Origin: Pleurostoma richardsiae
Taxonomy: Eukaryota > Ascomycota > Sordariomycetes > Calosphaeriales > Pleurostomataceae
Direction of reading: 5' to 3'
Length of the DNA: 64,000 nucleotides
Assembly: GCA_030052745.1 (NCBI GenBank)
Contig: JANBVO010000005.1
Coordinates: 62,001 to 126,000, forward strand
Shown here: positions 41,377-51,301 of the stretch, in pieces
How positions within the stretch are numbered: the stretch's first letter is position 1
How the letters are laid out: each line of letters begins with the position of its first letter
Translations under genes and position numbers: made by a program
The notes under the pieces: generated by a model
Databases searched by the model: none
What the model was told of the DNA's origin: nothing
What the model saw: only the letters and a program-made list of their open reading frames with translations

Positions 41377-42061
41377 ATGACGTTTTCGGTCCCAGAGATA
41401 TCGCAGGTAAGATCCAGCCGTTTTCCGCGGTGCCGCTTCGCGCTAACGACGTGTCTAGGCGGATCTCTATAGTTTCTACGAGACGCATTTCTCCTCCGAT
41501 GCGATAGGCATTTTCGAGGCCCAGTTCCTTGCGCCGGTGGGTACGTACGTCGGCGGGACAGAGGCGACCGAGCAGGAGGAAGAGTACGAATACTTCGAGG
41601 AGGATGACGATGACGACGGCCTCGGCTACTACGCAGACGGCGTGAAGCGCACGCTCACGGACGAGCAGATCGCCATGTTCCGCCACTCGGAAATGGAAGC
41701 CTTGAAGAAAGCCGTGGCGTCCGCCAAGTTGCACACACCGGTACCTGTCGAGACAGCAAAGGCAGCGCGAGACAACGCCTGGGACGAAGGCGAGGTCTTC
41801 TCGGACGGCGAGATCGCCGAAGCGCGGGTCCCGCCTGAGCCTGCGGAGGCGAAGAAGAGCAATAAGAAGAAGAGAAAGAGGGGTAAGGGTGGCGGCAGGA
41901 ACAACCACGCGCAGGAGCTAAAGCCGGACCTTCGTAAGAGGACCTGGGATGTCGTCGAGACGGGTCTAGTGGAGAGCTTGAACTACGATGAGGTGGAGGG
42001 CGACCAGGCTGTTACGGGCCGCTCGGCGCAGAGAAGGCACATCTCCTACGATGACGACTGA
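41377..42061 (+). CDS. DUF3807-family fungal protein
   Basis: Exons 41377-41406 and 41459-42061 join in phase 0 to give 210 residues. The product starts MTFSVPEISQADLYSFYETH and continues FSSDAIGIFEAQFLAP, the conserved N-terminal block of the DUF3807 family as I recall it. An acidic Glu/Asp/Tyr stretch follows, then YADGVKRTLTDEQIAMFRHS. Next come a basic Lys/Arg cluster resembling a nuclear localisation signal (KKSNKKKRKRGKG) and the C-terminal LRKRTWDVVETGLVESLNYDE. The function is unknown; the basic cluster suggests a nuclear or nucleolar protein. The join is supported by a CTAAC branch site and TAG acceptor. Confidence 0.82.
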
Positions 42062-43331
42062 AAAGCACACTAAAGGACGGACATACCAATAATACTCATC
42101 GGCCGCTGGGCCCTGAAAATGGTACCCCTTCCTTGATGGCACATGTTAGCGGGCTCGTCCCTCTGAATAGGGCAGAAACAAGGTATGTGTACAAACATGT
42201 TATCACCCTCTCCCCGTGTCTGTGATGAGACTACATATGTATCGTCATCCTTAGGCGGAAGTCCACCTGCAGAACTCCCTGGCACCAGGCACAGTCCCGC
42301 TGGGGTACTTCTGACAGGAGGAATATGTCGAGATATATAATCTTCTCTCTGAGACGCCACTTCATCAATCATCTCACTGCATATTAATTTATGCGCTCAA
42401 GGCTGACTCTAGCTTCCAGATCCGATCGTACCTAGCTAAACACCAGGAGGCTATGAATCCAGCCAGACCCCCCTTTTCCATTTCTAGGGTCCTGCAGAAA
42501 TGCAGCTTGAAGGAAATGCTGCGCGCGTGCCTGCTTCTATGGTACATCGCGGTGCGGTCAGGATGCAAATATGCACAGGCCTAATGTGCTTTGTCGGGAC
42601 TGTAGCTACATGGAAGGCACTAGTCACAGCTACTGATGATGGAGAGTGCTCCCTATGCCTCAATGACATTACATATCTTCGATATTTAGCAATCTACTAA
42701 AGAGATTGACATTCTGCCGGGGCTGAAAAGGCAGCATATCCAGACGGTGGGCAAGCACATGTGAAACCACATCGCCAAGTTCGAGATTCGGGGTGACGTG
42801 ATGTCGGGTCATGCCGCAGCTGTACTACATAGACAATCATGCATATTCCCCGTGCCGACAACACCATTGACTCTCTTAAGTCGAATGCCTGCACTTTACC
42901 TGCACACATAGAAAACTGATGTCAACGAGACGTTGATAAATAAGGTTCCTATTGCATCTTTTGTTGTCGGCTTCTACTCCGTACACCTCTTAGGAAAGAA
43001 GAACGAGGGCTGCCCATCAAGTTACCTTTTCTAGGTTCCGCTTCGCCGTTCTGAGGGACCTCGGGACCCGAACAAGGCTAGCTCCACCTAGACCCCGAAT
43101 ATTGAATCAAACGCGACTACCCCGCCTTATCATTGTTATCTCCCCCGATTGTCTCATATTCTCTTCTAGAACGGTGGCGCGGGTGATATTCCGACAGCCC
43201 ACCTTGCAATCCCACAATCGTCCAACCTCCACCGACCGAACCGCACCTAGCCTTGCCCCTCTAAATATCTACTCGCATCTAGGGACGGCCAGCTGCGCGC
43301 AACCACGCGCCGCTCGTAATCAGCCGCAATC
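42062..43331 (+). promoter_or_regulatory. Intergenic region upstream of casein kinase II alpha
   Basis: About 1.27 kb. The right part (about 43,120-43,330) looks like a 5' leader with C-rich, T-poor sequence. The left part carries only short frames with no supported product. A TACTCCGTAC word occurs near 42,974. Confidence 0.45.
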
Positions 43332-44692
43332 ATGGCGCGGGTCTATGCAGACGTCAACCAGAACATGCCCAGGAGTTACTGGGACTACGACAGCGTTAAT
43401 ATCAGTACGCCTCGCCCTATGCCAGCCTGGATGCTTCGAGGGAGGTCGCTAATCAGAGTCTCGCAGGCTGGGGAGTCCTTGAGAACTACGAGGTCGTTAG
43501 GAAGATCGGTATGCTTGCGCTTTCTGTCTGCTTGCTTGTCGCGTCTTGGCGCACCCACCGCTAACGGGGTTTCCGGACAGGTCGTGGAAAGTACTCGGAG
43601 GTCTTCGAGGGAATCAACGTCGTCAACTACCAGAAATGCGTCATCAAGGTGCTGAAGCCGGTCAAGAAGAAGAAGATCAAGCGAGAGATCAAGATCCTGC
43701 AGAACCTGGCAGGTGGACCCAATATCGTTGCACTCTTGGATGTTGTCAGGGACTCGCAGGTAGCTATTCCCTTCAAGTTGCAGGAGGAGTTCGATGATGA
43801 CCAAGTCTCACAGAGCAAGACGCCTTCTCTCATCTTCGAGTATGTCAATAACACCGACTTCCGGAGCCTGTACCCTAAGTTCAACGACTTCGACGTTCGG
43901 TACTACATTTTCGAGCTCCTCAAGGCGCTGGATTTCTGTCACAGCAAGGGCATCATGCACCGAGATGTGAAGCCTCATAACGTTATGATCGACCATGAGA
44001 ACAGAAAGGTTCGTTCTATCCAAAACAACATTTTATCTAGATCTTCTGATATCTAACTTTCTTGCGCAGCTTCGCCTCATTGACTGGGGTCTGGCCGAGT
44101 TCTACCACCCTGGCACCGAGTACAACGTGCGGGTGGCGTCACGCTACTTCAAGGGCCCGGAGCTGTTGGTCGATTACCAGGAGTACGACTACAGCCTGGA
44201 CATGTGGAGCCTGGGCGCCATGTTTGCTTCCATGATCTTCCGCAAGGAGCCCTTCTTCCACGGCAACTCGAACTCGGATCAGTTGGTCAAGATCGCTAAG
44301 GTCCTTGGCACCGACGACCTGTTCGACTACCTGGACAAGTATGAGATCGAGCTCGACGCCCAGTACGACGACATCCTGGGCCGCTTCCAGAAGAAGCCCT
44401 GGCACAGCTTCGTCAACACCGAGAACCAGCGCTTCGTAAGCAACGAGGCTATTGACTTCCTCGACAAGCTTCTGAGATACGACCACATGGTACGTCGAGG
44501 ACCCCTCCGCGAACCTTGTTTTCCACCGCCTTCGTATCCTAGGGTTTTTCTTGAAAGCATGTTGCTAACTTTGAGTCCTAGGAACGCCTAACCGCTAAGG
44601 AAGCTATGGCGCATCCATACTTTGCCCCTGTACGCGACGAGGCGAATCTGGCCTCGTATCTGGCCGGCGCGCCGGGTACGATCACCAACTAA
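43332..44692 (+). CDS. cka1: Casein kinase II catalytic subunit alpha
   Basis: Six exons: 43332-43404, 43467-43508, 43581-43759, 43814-44008, 44070-44489 and 44582-44692, giving 339 residues, the normal length. Visible kinase features are [12 protein letters not shown] (glycine loop), [17 protein letters not shown] (catalytic Lys plus the CK2-specific basic cluster), HRDVKPHNV, and [12 protein letters not shown], where DWG replaces DFG as in all CK2 alpha subunits. [13 protein letters not shown] and YSLDMWSLG follow. CK2 is a constitutive acidophilic Ser/Thr kinase acting in nucleus and cytoplasm. The third intron is 54 bases and in frame; it is removed because the family reads [15 protein letters not shown] without a gap. 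The gene is convergent with scm3. Confidence 0.97.
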
Positions 44693-45283
44693 GCTCGACC
44701 TCGTCATGATAGGGGCCTGTGGGTGGCATCATTCAAGGCTCCGGAGTATGCGTGCCTTAGCCATTCTCAAGATACCCTGAACATGGGGGGCTGGTGAGCG
44801 GAGGTGCCGTGAGGATGCCGACTTCTACGATCGGAAGGGAAGTCGGTCGAACGAGGGATGCCCTGCGGGACGACAAGTGGATTACGGAAGATGTGGTTTA
44901 AAGGCGTTGTTCATGCGTACAATAATGCTTGTTTGATTCCCTGGACACTTTGCATACCGGTCATTCCTCTTTCTATTGCGCGCTAGGTATGAAGTGACGG
45001 TGGGTTTCGGAACGAAGGTCTCATAGGGCTCTCTTTATAGGCAACGTCTTTACTCTGACTCGGTCTACTCCCATCCTCACCGTGAATCATTTGTGCATTT
45101 GCGCCAGGTCACAGTCGCTGGGCTTTCGTCAATACTGCCGGTAGTGCTAAGGCTGCTAGATGATATATTGTCGAAAGCACCCAGGCAGAAGCTCGAGCAA
45201 GCACCTTCTCTAAGCTATCCAGCAGAGTACAGCACAGACTCTTCGCCAAGCGAATCCAGGGCTTGGCTCGATTCTCGTCCCTC
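44693..45283. other. Convergent intergenic region cka1/scm3
   Basis: About 590 bp holding the 3' ends of cka1 and scm3. No gene or repeat stands out. Confidence 0.5.
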
Positions 45284-48163
45284 CTACATGCAAATGAAGC
45301 AAAAGTCCCTATCACACCGAAAGCCGTCTTCGCCACACCGACGCATCGTCCCGCCAGGCGTCCGGACGAGAGACCCCACAGGACTCGTCGAGTGCCGCCT
45401 GAAGCTGCCGGCAGACCCCGCGAGCACGCCGCCGGAGCTCTTTCTCCTTCCGTCCTTCCCGGACGACAGCCCCCTGCCTGGTCCCAGAGGCGAGGAGTCG
45501 CCGTGCTGCGCCGGCGCGTGTCCCCCGGTCTTCTTGCTGTGCGAGCTGAGGAGCAGGCTGCGTCTCAGGCTGCCGCTCGCCTTCCTGCGGGGGGTGCTCG
45601 TCGGGCGGGAGGACGAGGAGGCGCCGCGCTGGAAGAGGAAGTTGCGGGCGGCGCTGGTGTGGGCTGAGAAGGAGTGGCTGAAATCGTCGGGGCCGAGAGA
45701 GAGCTCGTCTTCCTCGTCGTCCGAGACCAGGGAGATGAGGCTGGTCCTTGAAGGCGGCGTTTTAGCAGTGTCAGGGGTGGTGATGTTCGGAGTGTTGGAG
45801 CTCCCCTGAGGGGTCTTGGGTGAGGATGCCGTTTGCTTAGTCGTCGACTTGGGCCGACGACCGGCTTTGGACTTGACTTTCGGTTGATCTTCGGTTCCTC
45901 CAGGGGTGGGAGAGGAGGTAGAAGCTGAGATGTCTTGCCTGGGCGATGTATGGGGGTTGTCTTTGGGAGGCGTAGGCTGCTGGGTCGCTGGAGGGATGTC
46001 CTTGATTGTAGATTTGCCTTCCTTCGTAGCTTCGCGGCCTTTGCCTTTGTTCCCGCCCATTTGGGTATCCGGAGGGCGCAGTCTCTTCGACGATCGTCGT
46101 CTGTCCACCTTCGCCTTTTGGATTTCGGGGGACACGCGAGCAGTGATAGAGAAGGACTCGGTGGTTGTGGTTTCCTCGGCCACTGCTATTTCCTCTTCCG
46201 CAACGTCGATGCTGTCAGCTTCCTGTTCACATCGGTCCTTATCGATTTTTCGCAGAGGCATGGCTTCATCCTCGTCTGAAAAGGTGTAAGAAGGGTCCAC
46301 GATGTTCCGCGAGAACGCCTCGACTGACTCCGGAGGGTTTACAGGGGCCATGCTAGCTCTGGAGACTGAGGCGGAAGGATCAGGAACCTCCTCGATGTCC
46401 TGTGTGGACGGCACCGGGGGCGCAAGACCATTGATGAAAGGAGTACTAGTATCGACGGTACTACCCTCGTCCTCTAGAGCCTGAATAGCTGTGGCAGTTT
46501 CTCTGTTATCCGTCTTCTTTAGGACAATCTCGATGAAGAATTTCTTCGTATGCATCTTCTTGCTAGCGCTTTGTGGTATATCATGGACCTCAGTTCGCGT
46601 TTCTTCCCGCAGTGATCGTCGCGAGCCAGGCTTGTTTCCCGGCTGTGGTTTTGACCCCGGTCTTGGCCTTTTTTGACTCTTCACCACGAGTACTTTGGAG
46701 CTAGTCTCTGAACGACGCGATCTCCTTGTTGCAGAAACCGGCGGGTTCTCCTCGACCGCATTCAGAGTTGGATCGCGACCTTTTTCGACTGATTGAGCTT
46801 CGGGCAGCTTCTGCTCAACAATTACGGGTCGCCTTTTTGTCGTTGGAATAGGCCTGCTCTCCTCGGCGGACTCTGGGACAGGTCCGTGATGATCTTTAAC
46901 TAGTCGAACCTCGGCCGGCTTCTGCTCGACAGCCGCCGCTCGACGTCTCCTCGTCGTAGGGCGCGTTATGGCCTTCTCGGCAGTATTCGTGGCGGTATCG
47001 TGATTTTCCTTAACTGGTCGAACCTGGGGCAGCTTCTGCTCGACAACCACCGGCCGCCCCCTCTTTGGTTTTCGCTTCTTCTCTGGCCTGATATCCACCA
47101 CAGCAACATCATCATGCCTCTTCAGTTGACTATGCCGTCGCTTCGATGTCTTCTTCCCGTTACCTGTTTCCGCGCCTGTTGCACCCCCTCGTGGATGCTG
47201 TTTCTCGTGTCCTCCTTTTTCACCATTCTCCGTCGATACCGGCTGCAGTTGTGCCACCACAGTGGCATCTTCAGCAGCGTCTGGCATGACACCATCGTCC
47301 GATACCACCAGGTTGGTCGCCCCATCTGCGGTGTCCGCTGTAGCTGCCACATCTTTACTGCTATCAGGTACCGTTTTCGTTTGCGTCGTTATATGCAGAT
47401 CGGTCCGTCCGACGCCAAGGAGTATGTCATCGTCCTCCGCATCCGCGTCCTCTGGCCCTTGAAGAGACTTTCGTATCACCGTTTTTTTGTTGATCTGGCG
47501 AGATTTTGCCCCTCCGACAGCGTAATTTGGTCGGAAGGCTGTGTTGAAAGCGGCCGGAGGAAGCTCCGGCACGCTCCAAGCAGTGTCCATTGTGCCTGCT
47601 CCAAAGCCAAAAGAGCCCAAAGGTGGAGGCGCTGCTCCCATGAACGGGAAACGGGGGGAAAACATCGAGGAGAGTCGAGGACCGCCTCCCATGAGAGAAG
47701 TCAGTCTCGGCCAGGTTCCCAGCTGAGACGCGGATGCCTTTGGTCGCGACAGTGCTTTCATTGGTCTATTTTTCGCTGGTGAAGCACCGAGAAGAATCCT
47801 ATCCTCCTCCTCGGACGTGTTAGCATCGTCTTGATCATCCGCGCCCTCGACCTGGCCTCGATCGTCCTCCCCGGTGTCCTGAGCGTCGCGCATCGAGTGA
47901 AGATGACCGTTGTCGACGACAATGTCTCCTGTCCTCAGATCAATCTCGTCGCCGATTCCCGTGAAGTCCTTCTCGTATTTCTCGAATATGTGCTCGAAGG
48001 TCGACTTGAGCTTGTGCGCCGCTATCGCTCTGCCTTTCTCGAGCTGGTAGCCGGGGTCCTGCTTGGCGACGAACTCCTCCGGCTCGAGGCCGAGCTCGTC
48101 TTCGTCCTCTTCCGCATCGTAAGCAGCCTGGCCAACCTTCAATCGCTTGGCGGGTCTGTCCAT
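45284..48163 (-). CDS. scm3: Centromere histone chaperone Scm3 (HJURP-like)
   Basis: An intronless frame of 959 residues starting at MDRPAKRLKVG; an in-frame ATG 41 codons upstream lacks conserved sequence and is not preferred. Residues about 28-95 form the Scm3 domain: FVAKQDPGYQLEKGRAIAAH, KLKSTFEHIFEKYEKDFTGI, GDEIDLRTGDIVVDNGHLHS. Scm3 delivers CENP-A/Cse4-H4 to centromeres. The middle is disordered, with an AT-hook-like KRGRP and three tandem repeats of about 40 residues (VEQKLPxVRPVKE type, about residues 363-481). The C-terminus ends MRRCGEDGFRCDRDFCFICM, a Cys cluster that I recall from other fungal Scm3 proteins and that may bind metal. Fungal Scm3 proteins are often this long. It is divergent from atg6. 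Confidence 0.92.
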   Translation of the reverse strand: MDRPAKRLKVGQAAYDAEEDEDELGLEPEEFVAKQDPGYQLEKGRAIAAHKLKSTFEHIFEKYEKDFTGIGDEIDLRTGDIVVDNGHLHSMRDAQDTGEDDRGQVEGADDQDDANTSEEEDRILLGASPAKNRPMKALSRPKASASQLGTWPRLTSLMGGGPRLSSMFSPRFPFMGAAPPPLGSFGFGAGTMDTAWSVPELPPAAFNTAFRPNYAVGGAKSRQINKKTVIRKSLQGPEDADAEDDDILLGVGRTDLHITTQTKTVPDSSKDVAATADTADGATNLVVSDDGVMPDAAEDATVVAQLQPVSTENGEKGGHEKQHPRGGATGAETGNGKKTSKRRHSQLKRHDDVAVVDIRPEKKRKPKRGRPVVVEQKLPQVRPVKENHDTATNTAEKAITRPTTRRRRAAAVEQKPAEVRLVKDHHGPVPESAEESRPIPTTKRRPVIVEQKLPEAQSVEKGRDPTLNAVEENPPVSATRRSRRSETSSKVLVVKSQKRPRPGSKPQPGNKPGSRRSLREETRTEVHDIPQSASKKMHTKKFFIEIVLKKTDNRETATAIQALEDEGSTVDTSTPFINGLAPPVPSTQDIEEVPDPSASVSRASMAPVNPPESVEAFSRNIVDPSYTFSDEDEAMPLRKIDKDRCEQEADSIDVAEEEIAVAEETTTTESFSITARVSPEIQKAKVDRRRSSKRLRPPDTQMGGNKGKGREATKEGKSTIKDIPPATQQPTPPKDNPHTSPRQDISASTSSPTPGGTEDQPKVKSKAGRRPKSTTKQTASSPKTPQGSSNTPNITTPDTAKTPPSRTSLISLVSDDEEDELSLGPDDFSHSFSAHTSAARNFLFQRGASSSSRPTSTPRRKASGSLRRSLLLSSHSKKTGGHAPAQHGDSSPLGPGRGLSSGKDGRRKSSGGVLAGSAGSFRRHSTSPVGSLVRTPGGTMRRCGEDGFRCDRDFCFICM
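46720..47080 (-). repeat. Three coding repeats of about 40 residues in scm3
   Basis: Three diverged copies carry the core VEQKLP/VEQKPA/VEQKLP, followed by a V-KE/KD/EKG element, an acidic spacer, and an Arg-rich block (TTRRRR, TTKRRP, ATRRSRR). The basic blocks and the preceding KRGRP could bind DNA. The copies differ at many positions, so the duplication is not recent. Confidence 0.7.
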
Positions 48164-48676
48164 TTCGAGCCAGCTGACTAGGAGGAGCGCCGGGCCGAAG
48201 ACGTCAAGTGCTTTGGACAGTTCGAAGCTGTCACGGAGGGGAAGCTTTGCGACGGTGGGGAAATCGTTGGAGCACGAACCATTCATTGTACAGAGTAATT
48301 CGACTCGAGGAACTCCAAGGGGTCTCCGCGGTAACCCAGGTCAAGCTGGGTACTTCTTATCTCACCAAAAAACTGCTTGGTCAACGTGTACACTCTGTTA
48401 GCGCTAACGTTATCCGTAGGGCTGGCCGACCGCGCCGCGCGCCAGGGTGTTGCGGGGCCAGTGGGCGCTAGAAGCAGCTGCACATCGGCGGAGCCCAGCT
48501 GACACAACCAGCCGACATCATCGCCCACGATTCGATGCCTGCCCAGACCGGTCTCTGAGGTTCCAGGTCGCGCTACCCCACGCCTTGCAGCGTTTGTCTC
48601 GATATCTGCCGTCTCTCTCCTGCGCTTCTCCGAGACAAGTTGAGTCTCCTCAGAATGGGCCTGAGTTGCCAGCACA
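48164..48676. promoter_or_regulatory. Shared divergent promoter of scm3 and atg6
   Basis: Only 513 bp separate the scm3 and atg6 start codons, so both promoters must overlap here. The scm3-proximal half is open in frame with scm3 (a longer N-terminus is possible). No palindrome or strong element was seen. Confidence 0.55.
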
Positions 48677-50268
48677 ATGTATTGTCAGAAGTGTCGCACG
48701 CCGCTGAAGCTGGACAGCTCCTTAGAGGACCTGAACCCGGCAGCATATGATCTCTTGGTCGGTACGTTCATGCCTCTCTCTGACTGATTAGGCGCGGGCG
48801 TGGCTTCCCCCGTGCTTGGTTGGATTGTTTGCTGACTGGTCGTCTCTTCGCGGCTGCAGCTGCATCATCACAGCAACCCTACAAGAAGCTCCACTCATCC
48901 CGCCCACCACAGTTACAGGATCCAAGCAGGAGGGCTCTCTACGACACAGTGTTCAGAAATGCAGGCGCAGCGACATTCAAGAGGCATGGCAGTGCTACCC
49001 GCGGAGATGGGCCTCGGGACAGCTCGGCTATGTCCTTCATCCTCCTTACCGACTCGCAACTGACGGCACCGACCTTGTCGTCCCAGAGGGAAAGCACATA
49101 TCCTTCGAACAGCGCTCAGGGGGAGCACTCAAGTGATGGCGGTCCTCTAGACGTCGGAGACACTACAAAGTCTTCTGAGATGAGACGCATTACGAAACTC
49201 TTTGAGATCTTGACAGCAAGGTCCGACGTCGACCATCCCATATGCGTTGAATGCACAGAAATGCTAGTTGAGGGTCTGCAAAAGCGGCTGGAAACAACGG
49301 CCAAGGAACGCGATGCCTATGTGAGCTATCTCAAGAAGCTGCAGGCGGAGGCTCCCACAACAGAGGAGCTCCGTGCGCAAGAAGAGGCACTCGAAGCAGC
49401 TCAGAAAGCAGAATCCGAGGCTCTCGAAGAGCTCCGGCGACTCGAGAAGGAGAAAGCTACATTGGACGACGAGATACTCGACCTTGAAGATGAGTCGCGG
49501 CGGCTAGACACGGAAGAAGAGCAGTTTTGGAGGGACCGGAACGCTTTCGCCATGAAGCTCACCGACTTCCAGAACGAGCGAGACAGCATAAACTCAAAGT
49601 TCGACCACGACTCCCGCCTCTTAGAGAAGCTGCAGCGGTCTAATGTGTATAATGACACCTTCTGTATCAGCCATGACGGGACGTTTGCGACCATAAACGG
49701 ACTGCGTCTCGGCAGGCTCTCGAGCAAGCCTGTCGACTGGCCCGAGATCAACGCTGCCTGGGGCCACGCCCTCCTGCTGCTCGTGACTGTCGCCGATAAG
49801 CTCAACTATAAGTGGGATGGATATGAGCCGCAGCCTATGGGGTCCACCTCCAAGATCATACGCTACGATCATATATCACCAGCCTCGAGCCGCCTCGGCT
49901 CTCATCGAAGCAGCGCGCCTCCGCCGGCGCCAAAGAAGCACACGCTGGAGCTCTACTCCTCGGGCGACATGCCGCTGGGCCTGACCTTCATGCACCGCAA
50001 ATTTGACAACGCTATGGTGGCTTTCCTGGAACTTGTGCGCCAGCTGGGCGCCTTCGTCCAGCAGCAGACCGCGGCCGAGGGAAGCCCACTGAGCTTGCCG
50101 TACAAGATTGAAGGCGACAAGATTGGAGATGTCAGCATCAAGCTTGGCATCGCACAGGATGACGGCTGGACCAAGGCGTGCAAGCTCACCCTCACCTGCT
50201 GCAAGTTCCTGCTGGCTCATGCGAGCAACGTCAACGCTGTATCTATTAGTAGAAATTCCGGATCATGA
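48677..50268 (+). CDS. atg6: Autophagy protein Atg6/Vps30 (Beclin-1)
   Basis: Exons 48677-48761 and 48860-50268 join in phase 1 to give 497 residues. The N-terminus MYCQKCRTPLKLDSSLEDLN is the fungal Atg6 start with its first CxxC; a second CxxC occurs in HPICVECTEML (about residues 156-159). A BH3-like segment with DSSAMSFILLTDSQ lies between. Coiled coil spans about 165-270, followed by the BARA membrane-binding domain (TFCISHDGTFATINGLRLGR, INAAWGHALLLLVTVADKL) and the C-terminal LTCCKFLLAHASNVN. Atg6 is a core subunit of both Vps34 PI3-kinase complexes, with Atg14 in autophagy and Vps38 in vacuolar sorting. The short first exon is needed to supply the first CxxC. Confidence 0.96.
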
Positions 50269-51301
50269 TACGACGCTTTCAAGATGGCGTTAAAGGAAGT
50301 TCCAGCGACCATTAAGTTCTGAGATGGCTGCTTAGAGAAAGATAGCTCAGCGGCATGCGCCAGGAAGGCAAGGACCGTGTTATAGACTAAGGCAATGTCT
50401 TGTGTCTTGCCCTGGCAACTCTATCGCTGTGCTCAGTTCAGGGTACGAGAGATATGCCCTTGATTCCCGTCCTGCATTGCACACTCGGTCAACCCACGGT
50501 ATAGAAGCCAATTTGACAATAAAGAGTCTGAAGCTGAATAAACAACCATCAGACTCAGCAATTCAGCTGCCAGTGAGAAGTCTACACACTTATCCAATTC
50601 ATGGCTCGGGATAAGTCTTGCTACGCATTCCTCGTTTGCAGTGTGAGATGGCAACAGACTGTACCAACAATGCTTGCTCTCTGAGGCTCTTTGGCCAACT
50701 ACAGCTTGTCTGTCAAGCCGACTGCCTACGCCTCCTGCTCCGTTGGCTTACTGCTCCCTGGCTCTAATTGGCTTTCAGCCCTACCGCTCATCTGCATGCA
50801 CTCAGCCTCCTCATGCAGTGCTTCGGCTGTCACGCTCTAACCCGGGATCGTTTCTTATCCCGACGTGTTATCGCCATGCTGGTTGGTCACTTCTGGAGAG
50901 CCCGATGCCTTGCCTGCCTGCTGCCTTGGCTAGCTGGCTAGCTGGGGAAAGATCAACGGCCACCAGGGGAACAGAAATACTCATCTACTAACACTTCATC
51001 CCTATTGTCACACTCTACATGTTAGTATAATGGTATGTTTTGCTAGTATCTGACCGTTGATACTTTCCACAGCCTGCCTGGCTTTGATGGTGGCACAATG
51101 CGGGGAGATGGTCGTGTAGGACGAGACAGTTTCTCTCTGTTCTGTAGGATGCCCATATAACATGGGCAAGTCCTCATCCTCTCTTGAAGAACTTGACGCC
51201 CAAGACTTCCCTTCGATTCTATCGGGCATTTTCTCCTACATCCAATCCATTCCTCGTCTCTTGTAAGATCTCCCACTAAGCTAAGAGAGTCTCTGTTCGC
51301 A
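50269..51301 (+). promoter_or_regulatory. Intergenic region upstream of the AAA ATPase gene
   Basis: About 1 kb between tandem plus-strand genes. It contains a small duplication of GGCTAGCT around 50,928-50,945. Frames present are short and show no recognised protein. Confidence 0.45.

Noticed and set aside
43332-48163. A functional CK2-Scm3 gene pair
   Set aside because: CK2 phosphorylates many nuclear proteins, but convergent adjacency alone is no evidence of a specific link.
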